Below, in pieces: positions 44,894 to 53,777 of a stretch of DNA of 64,000 nt; within the stretch, counting starts at the first letter, position 1; the number at the start of each line of letters is the position of its first letter. A program made the translations under genes and the position numbers. The stretch is from Phytophthora quininea. Its lineage: Eukaryota > Oomycota > Peronosporomycetes > Peronosporales > Peronosporaceae. The notes beneath the pieces were generated by a model. It was given only the letters and a program-made list of their open reading frames with translations. It had not been told where the DNA came from and did not search any database. The DNA lies in assembly GCA_011947345.1 (NCBI GenBank), contig JAAVTG010000721.1, forward strand, positions 124,001-188,000. The letters run 5' to 3'.

Positions 44894-46809
44894 TTATGCT
44901 ATGCAAATTGGATTTGGTGTCATGCTGATCCCAAGAGCGAATAGATCACGAAGATCTAGCAAATCTGCGGCGGTTTCGACGCGCTTCAACAACAGGGGAG
45001 TGGGGTACGTGCGTCTGTTGACTACGGCGGCGTCCACGACCTTCTTGGTCACGTCTGGCGTTTCTTGCAGTCGAATTGGCTGGGGTTCGTCATTGGGCTC
45101 GCTGACGCGGCACTGGTAGCACATTGACAGATGCTGGGAGCTGGATCTCGTATCTTGTAGGAGCTGTGGCTCGCTGGTTCGAAATGTCGGATAGAAGCTG
45201 AACATATCGTCTGGACATCATGTCGATGATACAAACGAAAGCAGGCAGATTCGGATGCGGAGAGGTAATCGCGGCATTCATCTTGCGATTGAAGCGCTCC
45301 AACGGGTTGTTGGTTCTCGAGACAATCTCTCTGTCGATTCCATGTACATTCCACAGCTCCACAGGGAACCGTTGCATCCAAGTGCGCTGGAAGTAGTTCC
45401 AGAAAACATTCCACTTGGACGTAGCATATTCAACTCCTCTGCTGGCGCATTCTTGAACCAGTTTTCTCTTAACGTAATCGATTTCATGTGGGCCCACGTG
45501 ATCCGGTGGGATAACCGTCAGCAAATCGAGCATTCCAGCTTCCATTGCAATCGAAATGGCGGGTGCAGCGACACTGAGCTTGACTAACCGCCTACGGATA
45601 GCTTGCTTGAAGTGAAAAAACACCCAACCATCCGAGAGTCCGGGAACTGCGAGCCGACTGCGTCGATCAAAGCTTGTTCGAAGTCGCACACGATGCGGGC
45701 TGGTCGTAGTCGGCCGTCCATGCGCTCAGATACCAGCATCATCACTTTACGGTAAGTGGATGCGCTCATCCCGGTCGTGATCACGTACATCACTGGAACG
45801 AAAACACGACTCGCTGGGTCGTCCACCATAACCACAAGACACTGTCGAAACGGGCGAGGCACAGATCGGAAGGTTCCATCGATAAAAATCGATGATCCCG
45901 GGTACATGAGTAACTCCATCAAGTGAGGATGGCTCCAGCCAATGATGCGGTGCAGATCTTGGCCCTCGTAGAAGACTTGTTGGAACTGAAAGAATAGCAA
46001 ATTTGTCCCCGTCACCTGACAGAGTGGTGGAAGCTCGATCATCCCGTGGACGTTGCCGCCAAAGTGAAGTCGCCTGGCACGGTAGACGCGACGGACCACT
46101 TGATCACGGTTCAGGATTTGTATCGAGTAGTCATCTTCTTCTCGGTAAAACTCGTCGTTCACCAGATCCCAGATGCGCTGGGCAGTAGTCGAAAGGTGGC
46201 GGATCGCGAGATCATCAACAGCAGCTTCCATCTGGCGCGTCATATCTCGGACAGTCATAACCGGGGCTTCCTCCACTCTACACGTGTGTGCCACCGTATT
46301 GCTGTATGTTCCCGAAGATAAGTTGAACTCAACCTTCCCTTACATCCCGTCCGACGATAGATGCTGCATCTCCAAGTGATTTTCTTCGACGACGCCCTGG
46401 CTCGTGTGTAGGGATAGCCATTCCGCACGATAACAGTCATAACCCTCGAATTCGGGACGTTGCTTGCAGATCTCGATCCGTTATCTCCCACTTCGTGATC
46501 ATCATCGCCCGATTCACCGTCATTATCTCCATCATCTTGGTCACCTCCAACGTCAGCACCTGGGTTGTTCGGAGTGGCTTGAACCTGCTGTACTTCACGG
46601 TCATCGAGAGCCTGTCCCTCGCCACGATCTTCTTCTTCATCACTCTCCGCGTTGCTCTCATACTCGTTGGACGCATCCGAGAGCCATTCCTCTTCGATTT
46701 GGACGGCTTGACGCCTGCTGTCAGGGGTCGGTAGTTGCCTTGGCTTCCGCGGTGCGTCTTGAGCAGTCTTGGGTAGTGGGCAGGGAAGCTTGTTAGATGT
46801 AAAAAGCAA
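44894..46809 (-). pseudogene. MULE transposase with FLYWCH-like finger
   Basis: From the right: an acidic disordered N-terminal region, a FLYWCH-like finger (about 46370-46440: 'YPYTRARASSKKITWRCSIY', 'CKGRL', then His), and the helical 'VVRRVYRARRLHFGGNVHG'. The MULE core follows with 'SSIFIDGTFRSVPRPF', 'ARIVCDFEQALIDAV' and 'GCFF', then 'HFKQAIRRR', 'ELWNVHGIDREIVSRTNNPLERF' and a diverged tail. Catalytic acidic positions fit D in FIDGTF, D in CDFE and E in NPLERF. Frame changes at about 46290 and 45590 and in the tail break it. Confidence 0.85.
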
Positions 46810-47262
46810 AGTGAGGTAAGGATGCTGTCTTGAAGACGCAATTCATCTTTAGAAAGACTCACAATCGCAGACATAGGTTTATTTTGGACGTGCAATCGTA
46901 GTTAACGTGCAATCTCATCTTCATTATTAGCCTGTGCTTGTAAAACGATCTTATCGCATGGGATCAGATCTAAAGATGTGTTGTCCATTAGTGCCGAGCG
47001 CAAAAGTTGCAGAGATTCATATAAAAATAGCCGAGATTTGCCCAAAACAAGAAGATTTTAGCCGAACGATGCGCTACCAACACGAATAGTGAACTATAAT
47101 GTTAAACAGAGTGAAAATCTTCATTTCCGAGCAAAGACATGTACAAATCTAGCCGAGGAATTATTTGTTTACTTTCCGATATACCTACGTTTATCCATTT
47201 GAAATAATGTTAGACAAAGTCAACCACATTAACTCGCAAAGCGCAAATTTTATTAAGATTTG

Positions 47263-47655
47263 CTAACTCGTCACCACGAAGGGGCTCCTGCAGAAAGGGC
47301 ACGGTGGAAGACCTTCACGTGGGCCGTAATCTTCGAGCATCCCTTGGCGGCACGATTTCGCCCACGCGAGGAAGCACCGACGGTGCAGAGCGTGCGGGCA
47401 GTTCTCCGAGTGAACCGATCGCGCCGTGAAGTTCGTGCAAATGTCGCACTTCTTGAGCTTGGCGGAGTACTTGACCCTTTTTCGCTCGCGGTCAGCCTTC
47501 CTGACCTTGTCCTTGGCGCGCTTCAGTCGTTTCGCCCGCAACTTTGGGTTGCGGGTTTCCTTGCAGATTCTGCGCCCTTGGTGGACCTTCAGGTTCCGCT
47601 TGGACTTGGGCTTGGTCCCGCAGCGGGTGCAGGCGATGTTGGAGGGCGATGGCAT
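47263..47655 (-). CDS. Small RING-H2 zinc-finger protein inside the MULE
   Basis: This is an intact 130-codon frame. An N-terminal C2HC finger (CX2CX12HX5C, 'IACTRCGTKPKSKR...') is followed by a very basic Lys/Arg-rich helix (about residues 30-65). A C-terminal RING-H2 follows with spacing CX2CX12CXHX2HX2CX25CX2C ('CDICTNF', 'NCPHALHRRC', 'CPFCRSPF'). RING-H2 domains usually recruit E2 enzymes for ubiquitin transfer, and the basic segment suggests nucleic-acid binding or nuclear location. It lies upstream of the transposase on the same strand, inside the inverted repeats. That marks it as transposon cargo or an accessory gene. The function in transposition is inference. Confidence 0.75.
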   Translation of the reverse strand: MPSPSNIACTRCGTKPKSKRNLKVHQGRRICKETRNPKLRAKRLKRAKDKVRKADRERKRVKYSAKLKKCDICTNFTARSVHSENCPHALHRRCFLAWAKSCRQGMLEDYGPREGLPPCPFCRSPFVVTS

Positions 47656-47830
47656 TTTTGCGAGTGCGAATTGAACATAACTTGATTGCTCGATAATATA
47701 TTTTTTTCATATGAAATTCTTATCCTACATGCGCCTGTAGATCCTTGTGGTGTCGGTGGTGCGAGACCAGAAGCGAGACCCGTGACAATTCTCCACATGG
47801 GTCTCGCTTCTGGTCTCGAGACCCGATCCC

Positions 47831-47852
47831 GGACCAGACCGCTCGGTGACCC
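47831..47852 (-). repeat. Right terminal inverted repeat of the RING-MULE
   Basis: It ends in ACCAGACCGCTCGGTGACCC, the complement of the left end. Just inside are GGTCTCG/CGAGACC inverted motifs (about 47790-47825). Confidence 0.85.
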
Positions 47853-48268
47853 TTGAAAAATCTTCCTCTCCGGGGACAAGAAGTTCTGGCAGATCTTATA
47901 AGCCGGACTGGCTGCAAGTGCGTCGCCAGAGAGGTGAGCAATTCCCAACGCAGTCTTGACTTGTTTCGGAATCATTCCCTTGTTAACGAAGCCTTGAGTC
48001 GTGGTCGCGATGGTCTTCAAAAAGCTTCCTACTTGAAAGTAGCGACCGCCGCCGCCGCAACTTTCTGGTCGATTCCGTGGTGTTATGAACTGAGTCGGTT
48101 CATCGATGCCATGTTCGGGAGAAGTCTCTCTTCATCAGTCAAGTCGTCCAGATCGACACTCTTGTCCACGCGAAGTCTAATCCCTGGTGAATCGTTGAAC
48201 GAGTCGACGAAAACGTCGCTGACCAGCAAGATGACGATAGTTAATAGCAATACGCTGGATAAATGCAT
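47853..48268 (-). pseudogene. RxLR-like effector, N-terminal part (5' half of a split gene)
   Basis: The ATG at 48268 opens a signal peptide (HLSSVLLLTIVILLVSDVF). IRLR at residues 30-33 replaces RxLR, and TDEER follows at 44-48. A frame change near 48080 leads to 'GFVNKGMIPKQVKTALGIAH' and 'YKICQNFL', after which the inserted MULE starts. So it has a degenerate RxLR, one frameshift and one insertion. Confidence 0.72.
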
Positions 48269-49267
48269 TGTTTTATGAAGTTCTTCAGACTTGAGTGCTG
48301 AAGTAGAAAATGCCAAGTGCCCTCTTCGAACAGCCATTGCGATCAGCAAAAGAGACGTGGCAGATGGGGGTTCAATAATGAAGTTGATCCACGAAGTGTA
48401 AGCTCAATGAACTGCGACTTCAAAAACAAAGGGGGAGCACCGCATACTTGCAGTCCAATATTTAGCGCGAAAGAATTAGGTTGGGGTACGTCGTCATGGC
48501 ATCTTGCAATTGTGCTCAAACAGAACGAGTTATTGGAGCCCAACAGGGTTTCCATTTTAGATCAATCGTCTTTATTGTGTTCCGCATAGGCATAAAACCA
48601 TCCTGCACCAGTGAGGCTTGCTTAAGCAAACCCCAATGTTGTACCGGTAATATTTTCTTTTGATGGGCAACCCAGTTTTCTGATGCTGGTGACAAACAAC
48701 AGTGTTTACCACAACGCTGACTCTGTAGTAGGTCGAGAATTCCAAGACATACTGAGCACCAACGTGGGAGCTGGAACTCCCAAAGCACCAACATGTACTA
48801 TGATAGCTGCTAAGGTCTCTTGCGGGTAAATCCCAAACCGCGGACGAGAGACTCCTCGAGGCCTCCCGTACCACAAACTCTTTCCCCATCATCGCGTCTT
48901 ACCTGCCCATCTGGGCAGTCCAGGAAGACGACAGGCGAAGCTTGAGCAACTGGGCGCGGCAATGAGCCGCAGCCTACTATAGACTCCGAACTATACTGTA
49001 GTGAGTGAATACCTTCCGTAGTGCAGCGTAGCCTCCTTGTTGAATACTTTGTATTCCAGAGAGAGACACTCGATGTCGAGCCCTCACTGCAGGCCGCATT
49101 GCTTCTCTATTCGAACCAGAAAAGCTACATAGACGCTAGAAAGTTTGACTCGCAAAGACAATGTGTCCCGTCTCCAGCAAACTCAAGAGATGAACTAAGC
49201 TCCGTTCATTGTTGTTTCCTATCCTGCTAGTCGCCCTAGCAGCTCAAGTTGACGCTTTTCCCGCAGC
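48269..49267. other. No gene recognised
   Basis: Minus-strand frames at 48516-48892 have a coding-like look over about 100 codons but no motif I can name. They may be a decayed transposon. Confidence 0.3.
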
Positions 49268-49977
49268 TTGCAGATACTCCTGAAAGTATTGATAATTTCG
49301 GTTGTCCGTCAGATCTTTCCCCGTTATTCCTGCCAGTCCCAGCGAAGCTTTGACGTATTCCTCGAGTCTTTTCCTGTGGATTCGAATGCGAAGTGCCGCA
49401 TCAAACTCCGCTCGAGAAGCTGGAAATGCACGTCGATAACAGTTGGATGGAGAACATTTCCATCCTTTATCATCTTGTCGTCGAACTTGTTGACGTAGTT
49501 GATGTACATCTTCAACTCCTTCGTCTCCATCAAGGCATCAACCGTTTTGAAATTCTGGAGCCCAAGACACTTCCATATTTCGATTGTCGGAACGTTTCTC
49601 TCTGCAAACGCGTCCAGTCGGCCTTCAAACTTGGTCAGAAACCGTTCGTAGAACTTGTAGTTCTTGTCTTTCGTCAGCTTCTTGCCAAACTTTTTCCCCA
49701 ACTTTAAATCTCGCTTGACTAGAGCCGGGGTCCAGTATCGGTCAAACCAGTCGTCGATTTGGCTCCACTTGGCTGTTTCTTTAGTCGCTCTAAGCCTTGC
49801 CAGATACGATGACACGCCAGGGATGTTGACTCGTTCCTCGTTTTCACCGACGGTTCGCAGGTTGCGTCCGTTAGTGAACGCAGGCGAAGCAATTTCGGTT
49901 GGGTTGGTTGAACTCGCCGCAGCTACAGCAAAGAGGAGGCTCGATATCGCCACGAAGAGATGGCGATAAAAAGTCAT
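49268..49977 (-). pseudogene. RxLR-EER WY effector with C-terminal frameshift
   Basis: The ATG at 49977 opens a signal peptide (TFYRHLFVAISSLLFAVAAASS). RNLR is at residues 38-41 and EER at 47-49. The WY body reads cleanly ('WSQIDDWFDRYWTPALVKRD', 'LKLGKKFGKKL', 'WKCLGLQNFKTVDALM', 'LKMYINYVNKFDDKMI'). Near 49440-49465 the frame changes. The family's usual C-terminal segment ('SRAEFDAAL', 'RLEEYVKASLGLAGITG', 'NYQYFQEYL') continues in another frame to about 49255, while the first frame ends at 49324. It is the most complete effector here, so the truncated 218-residue form may still be produced. Confidence 0.85.
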
Positions 49978-50626
49978 GATGGCGTCGGAGATTCCTGAAA
50001 AGAGCTTCGAGACGCTGTCTGTGTGGAGGAGAATTACGGACTGGACCATTCGTGGCCAACAAGAGCGGCATCAGTGTCCGTGTATGATGCTGCAGATTGC
50101 TGTGTTTATGGTTGGGTCATAATCAATGGTCACAATCATTCAGGCAGCACCAGCGTACTGTTAAGCTTGTTGCAATGGTGTGCTCCTACCTGTATAAGTC
50201 CGGTTCCAACTAGCTTTGTATTAGTAGTGTAGCTAGCACCGAGTATAGTAGTTATCCGCTCATCGAGAAGTCAACATAACACGACCAATGCCCCCCTTGT
50301 TGCTATGGTGGCAAAGCTGTCTGTCAGCGGTTATTTTGTCGAAATGACTAGTGGCTCAGATAATTTAATGGCCGACTCTAACGCGATAGCTCATCCAAAA
50401 GAAGACTGCGATAGGTTTACGATACGGGGCAAACGCTCTTGCAATTGCGTTATGAGAATATCGACTAACTTTTGGTGTTTGGGAGTGGTAAAGCAGTTGC
50501 CAACCATGGTGATGATCAAAACTCAGCGGCAGAACTAACCCCAACGCAGATAGCCTTCTTTCAAGCGATATAAACAACAAGTTAAACTTTGACAAACAGC
50601 AATTTCCTCGAAACCGTCGATCAATA
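49978..50626. other. Intergenic
   Basis: No gene is recognised. It includes the upstream region of the minus-strand effector and runs to the TA target site of the Tc1/mariner element. Confidence 0.35.
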
Positions 50627-50628
50627 TA

Positions 50629-50866
50629 CACTCCGCGACAGGATGGATCGGCCACCCACGTCGGTGGCCGTAACTTCGTCAATTTTAGGAGTTGGAGGGC
50701 GCTATTTAGATATGTTTTAGAGGTAATTTAGGGTAAGGCGGTGTTTGTGCTAACGAGCAAGAATTGGCAGTCTATCGAGTGGCTAGCATAGAGAGCTACG
50801 GTTTTCGCACTACGACAGATTAGATCGGCCACCTCCACCATACAAAAATCAAGTATATTTGTACCT
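50629..50866 (+). repeat. Left ~237-bp terminal inverted repeat (Tc1/mariner)
   Basis: It starts CACTCCGCGACAGGATGG and ends ...ATATTTGTACCT. It also contains the internal palindromic stretch GGCCACCCACGTCGGTGGCC. Confidence 0.9.
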
Positions 50867-51576
50867 CAATAATGGGTCCTATTTCCTTCCTTATCGAGAA
50901 CTTCTAGGCATCGGCGTGGCATGGACTCGATTAGCGACTCCAGCAGAGCGGTGGGTATTGAATCCCACGCCTCAAAGAGCGCAGCAGTAAGCTCTGCTAC
51001 GCTATCAAACTGTTTTCCATTATTATATACCCTTCTACTCATAATAGACCACAAGTTTTCTATGGGGTTCAGGTCTGGAGACTTGGACGGCCAGTCTAAT
51101 ACCTGAATTTCTTGCTCTTGAAAAACTCTTTTGTGCGCTTGGACGCGTGAAACTAGCATGGCACCGGCCCATGCCTTACGGGCAGCCATGTCCTCGGGCT
51201 TAAGAGGCAATGTGTTCTCCATCTTTGTGTACACCAACCAGTCCACCCTAGAGAGGGTTCGCTGGATGGTGCGCACCGAGACGGAGAGCTGCAGCTCGGC
51301 CTTGAGCTTGGCGGCCGAGAGCTGGCCCTTGACGCTTCGCGCACTAGGCGCCTCGTTTCGCGGTCCGTAAGGGCAGGAGGGGGCCTGGGCGCTTGAGAGT
51401 AGTGGAGGGAGGGGGTGGAGCGATAACGCGGCCGACTGTGTCTCGGCTTCGCTCCGTCAGCAGCGCGATGTCTCGGGCGCTCACGCCGGCTTCATGCAGG
51501 CCTTGAATTCTACCCCGCTCATGCTCAGTGAGGCGGGGCTTCTTTAGGGTGGGGCGGGCTTCTTCGTGCGTGGCAT
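50866..51576 (-). pseudogene. Tc1/mariner transposase missing its catalytic centre
   Basis: The ATG at 51576 (PRTKKPA...) is followed by helix-turn-helix-like sequence in shifting frames ('LTEHERGRIQGLHEAGVSAR'). An open C-terminal part at 50866-51276 carries 'VLDWPSKSPDLNPIENLW', the region of the third catalytic acid. The segment that should hold the first two aspartates is absent: 'ARKAWAGAML' runs directly into 'VSRVQAHKRVFQEQEIQ'. So the enzyme cannot be active, and the element would need help from a full copy. Confidence 0.88.
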
Positions 51577-51650
51577 CTTGTGCAATGAGTGAAAAGAGCG
51601 CCTGACACCACTCGTTGTCTAGTGTAGAGTTACTGAGATGCTATCATTAG

Positions 51651-51886
51651 GTACAAATATACTTGATTTTTGTATGGTGGAGGTGGCCGATCTAATCTGT
51701 CGTAGTGCGAAAACCGTAGCTCTCTATGCAAGCCACTCGATAGACTGCCAATTCTTGCTCGTTTGCACAAACATCGCCTTACCCTAAATTACCTCTAAAA
51801 CATATCTAAATAGCGCCCTCCAACTCCTAAAATTGACGAAGTTACGGCCACCGACGTGGGTGGCCGATCCATCCTGTCGCGGAGTG
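51651..51886 (-). repeat. Right ~237-bp terminal inverted repeat (Tc1/mariner)
   Basis: It is the reverse complement of the left repeat with about three visible base differences. Confidence 0.9.
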
Positions 51887-51888
51887 TA

Positions 51889-52613
51889 CCAGTTAGCCAG
51901 CTGACACTGAACAGCTCTACGTGCTATTTTCTGCTTTCTTTGAATGACTCTCGGAGAACTCGTGCGCTACCGAAGGGATTTCATGTCTTTCCACGAGCCT
52001 TGATCACGAAGAACGAACAGTGAGATTATACCTGGCTCACGCGGCGGTCGAGTCCAACAGCCGCATCATCACGAAGGCAAGCTAATCATGGAACCCCTCA
52101 ACAGCGAGCTGTCCCTTATCAACCAGGATGGCAGTCAACCAGGATGGCCTCATTGTTCTGGTCGCCGACAAGAACTCGATGACTGCTGTCGAAAATCTTC
52201 ACACTGCTAAAAGATTCGCAGATGACCGTTGGAAACTCGGTTCGCCTTCATAAATCCGCACGCCACTTACGATCTTTTCGACGCCGGCAGGCTCTGCATT
52301 GCATGCCGCTCTCGAGACCTGCAGGATCAGTCACCAGGTCGGACCGCTTGCAGGGAAAGTGGGGATTTGCAGCTGTCTCCTGCGCTGCGTCAACCAAATG
52401 GCCAGCCAGACACGTTCTGGCCTTCCCTCGTCGTGCTGTCAGCCTTGTGGCCGCCCGTGCGACGCCGGTCACTGTCTTGCGTCTTCTCTTCGCATGCGTT
52501 GCATGCCCCCACCGTTAACGACCGCCAAAGCGGCCATCGTCGATCCGTCGCAAGAAACCACAGAAGGAAAAACCGGCACTGAATGCCACGATTTAAAGTC
52601 CTTTCTGCGTCCG
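51889..52613. other. Intergenic, no gene recognised
   Basis: Overlapping frames on both strands (52222-52703) have no motif. It marks the border between the repeat-rich and gene-dense halves. Confidence 0.35.
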
Positions 52614-52699
52614 TCTCCGCCAATCAGCGCGCGTAAAATCCTCGTCGCAAAAAGCCTATTCCTCCCCAACCGCCATTTTCCATATTGTCTGCTGGCGCC
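52614..52699 (+). promoter_or_regulatory. Upstream region of the PH/kinase gene with CCAAT box
   Basis: CCGCCAATCAGCGCGCG (about 52618-52634) contains CCAAT. CCGCCATTTTCC about 25 bp before the ATG loosely resembles the oomycete initiator. The match is weak, so this is tentative. Confidence 0.3.
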
Positions 52700-53668
52700 A
52701 TGAAGCAGCGGAACGCGGCGCCTTCTGCGAGCGCCCACGCGCCCCCGACGCTGCTGCTGCAGCAGACGCGGGTCGAAGACACCTCCACACAGGCGCACGC
52801 CGACATCCGCCGCAAGCAGCTCGGCTCGGAAGGCCCGGAGCGTCGACGCAGTCGCCGTCACCGGCAGCAGCCGCCGCCGGCGTCCGCACCCAATTTCCAG
52901 CACTTGGGCGCCATCGAGAGCGTCCGCACGGCACTCAGCAGCAATGGAAGCCCCTCCGCCCCCTCTGGGACTGCTCACGAGGTCATTCTAAGCGGCGCGC
53001 TCAACAAAAGAGGCCAATTCTTCAAGGCCTGGCTGCCTCGACACTTGGTGCTCAATAGAGCCGCCCTACAGGTCTACAGGAAGAACCCGTACACAGCCAA
53101 CATGCAGAAGGACGTGGCCACGCTGGAGAAGAAACTGCTGAAGATGGAGGTGAGCAGGGCGGACGCAGTCCGCGTGGAAGCCACGGACACCTTCAAACAC
53201 CATCCGTTCTGCTTCATCCTGGTGGCCAGGAAGAGGTCTCGGCGGCTCGGACTACTGGGAAATGGACGAGACGCCACCACTAGAAGCACCATTACGTTTA
53301 GTGCTGCGGGGGCTCACTGCCTGCATAGGAAGGAGAGCAATCTGGACGCTCATTGCGTCGTGGAAGACGGACCCGTAGTGCTCTACTACTTGCAAGCGAG
53401 CAAGGAGACGGAACGACAGAGATGGATCCGAGCCTTGCAGCGCTGGATCGAAGGAGAGAGCCCCGCTAAGCTTGGACGCAGCATCCTCAACTACATTGTC
53501 AACAACGAGTACAGCAACTACCGCTACGGACAGAAAGTCGTCAACAGCGCGTCGTCCTCACGGTCTAACGGGCTGTTGATTGATAACGGATGTGTCTCCA
53601 GTGCACCGACGGTCATGTCGCCCGCAGCTCATGCTGGACGCACTGTCGAGCAAGATTTCCCGTGCTAG
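52700..53668 (+). CDS. PH-domain N-terminal part of a PH/CaMK-type kinase locus
   Basis: I start at the ATG 52700 (KQRNAAPSAS). A Ser/Arg/Pro-rich region precedes a pleckstrin-homology domain at about residues 95-249: beta strands 'ILSGALNKRGQFFKAWLPRHLVL', a long insert, then the C-terminal helix 'ETERQRWIRALQRWIEG' with its invariant Trp. PH domains bind phosphoinositides or proteins and bring the kinase to membranes. This frame stops at 53666-53668, but the likely continuation lies in other frames ('PQLMLDALSSKISRASQL', then 'IRDMHDCKSEDDMVYIL') leading into the kinase. I read these as parts of one gene. Confidence 0.75.
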   Translation: MKQRNAAPSASAHAPPTLLLQQTRVEDTSTQAHADIRRKQLGSEGPERRRSRRHRQQPPPASAPNFQHLGAIESVRTALSSNGSPSAPSGTAHEVILSGALNKRGQFFKAWLPRHLVLNRAALQVYRKNPYTANMQKDVATLEKKLLKMEVSRADAVRVEATDTFKHHPFCFILVARKRSRRLGLLGNGRDATTRSTITFSAAGAHCLHRKESNLDAHCVVEDGPVVLYYLQASKETERQRWIRALQRWIEGESPAKLGRSILNYIVNNEYSNYRYGQKVVNSASSSRSNGLLIDNGCVSSAPTVMSPAAHAGRTVEQDFPC

Positions 53669-53777
53669 CCAACTTGATCCGTGACATGCACGACTGCAAG
53701 AGCGAGGACGATATGGTGTACATTTTGGACCAAGTCCTGGGCGAAGTAGTGGACGGTGCGAACAGTGGGTACGTTAA

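Larger units (their letters stand above)
44760..47852 (-). mobile_element. MULE-type transposon carrying a RING-H2 gene (3.09 kb)
   Basis: The ends are inverted: the left begins GGGTCACCGAGCGGTCTGGT and the right ends in its complement (ACCAGACCGCTCGGTGACCC). Both enclose a MULE transposase remnant and a RING-type gene on the minus strand. Around each end are further short GGGACCCGAGACC-like repeats. Flanks TTTTCCA and TTGAAAA do not form a direct 8-10 bp duplication, so the exact insertion mechanism or later trimming is unclear. Confidence 0.82.
50629..51886 (-). mobile_element. Tc1/mariner element, internally deleted (1.26 kb)
   Basis: TA dinucleotides flank both ends (50627-50628 and 51887-51888). 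The ends CACTCCGCGACAGG... and its complement extend as inverted repeats of about 237 bp with only a few mismatches. Inside is a minus-strand remnant of a DDE_3-type transposase. Confidence 0.92.
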
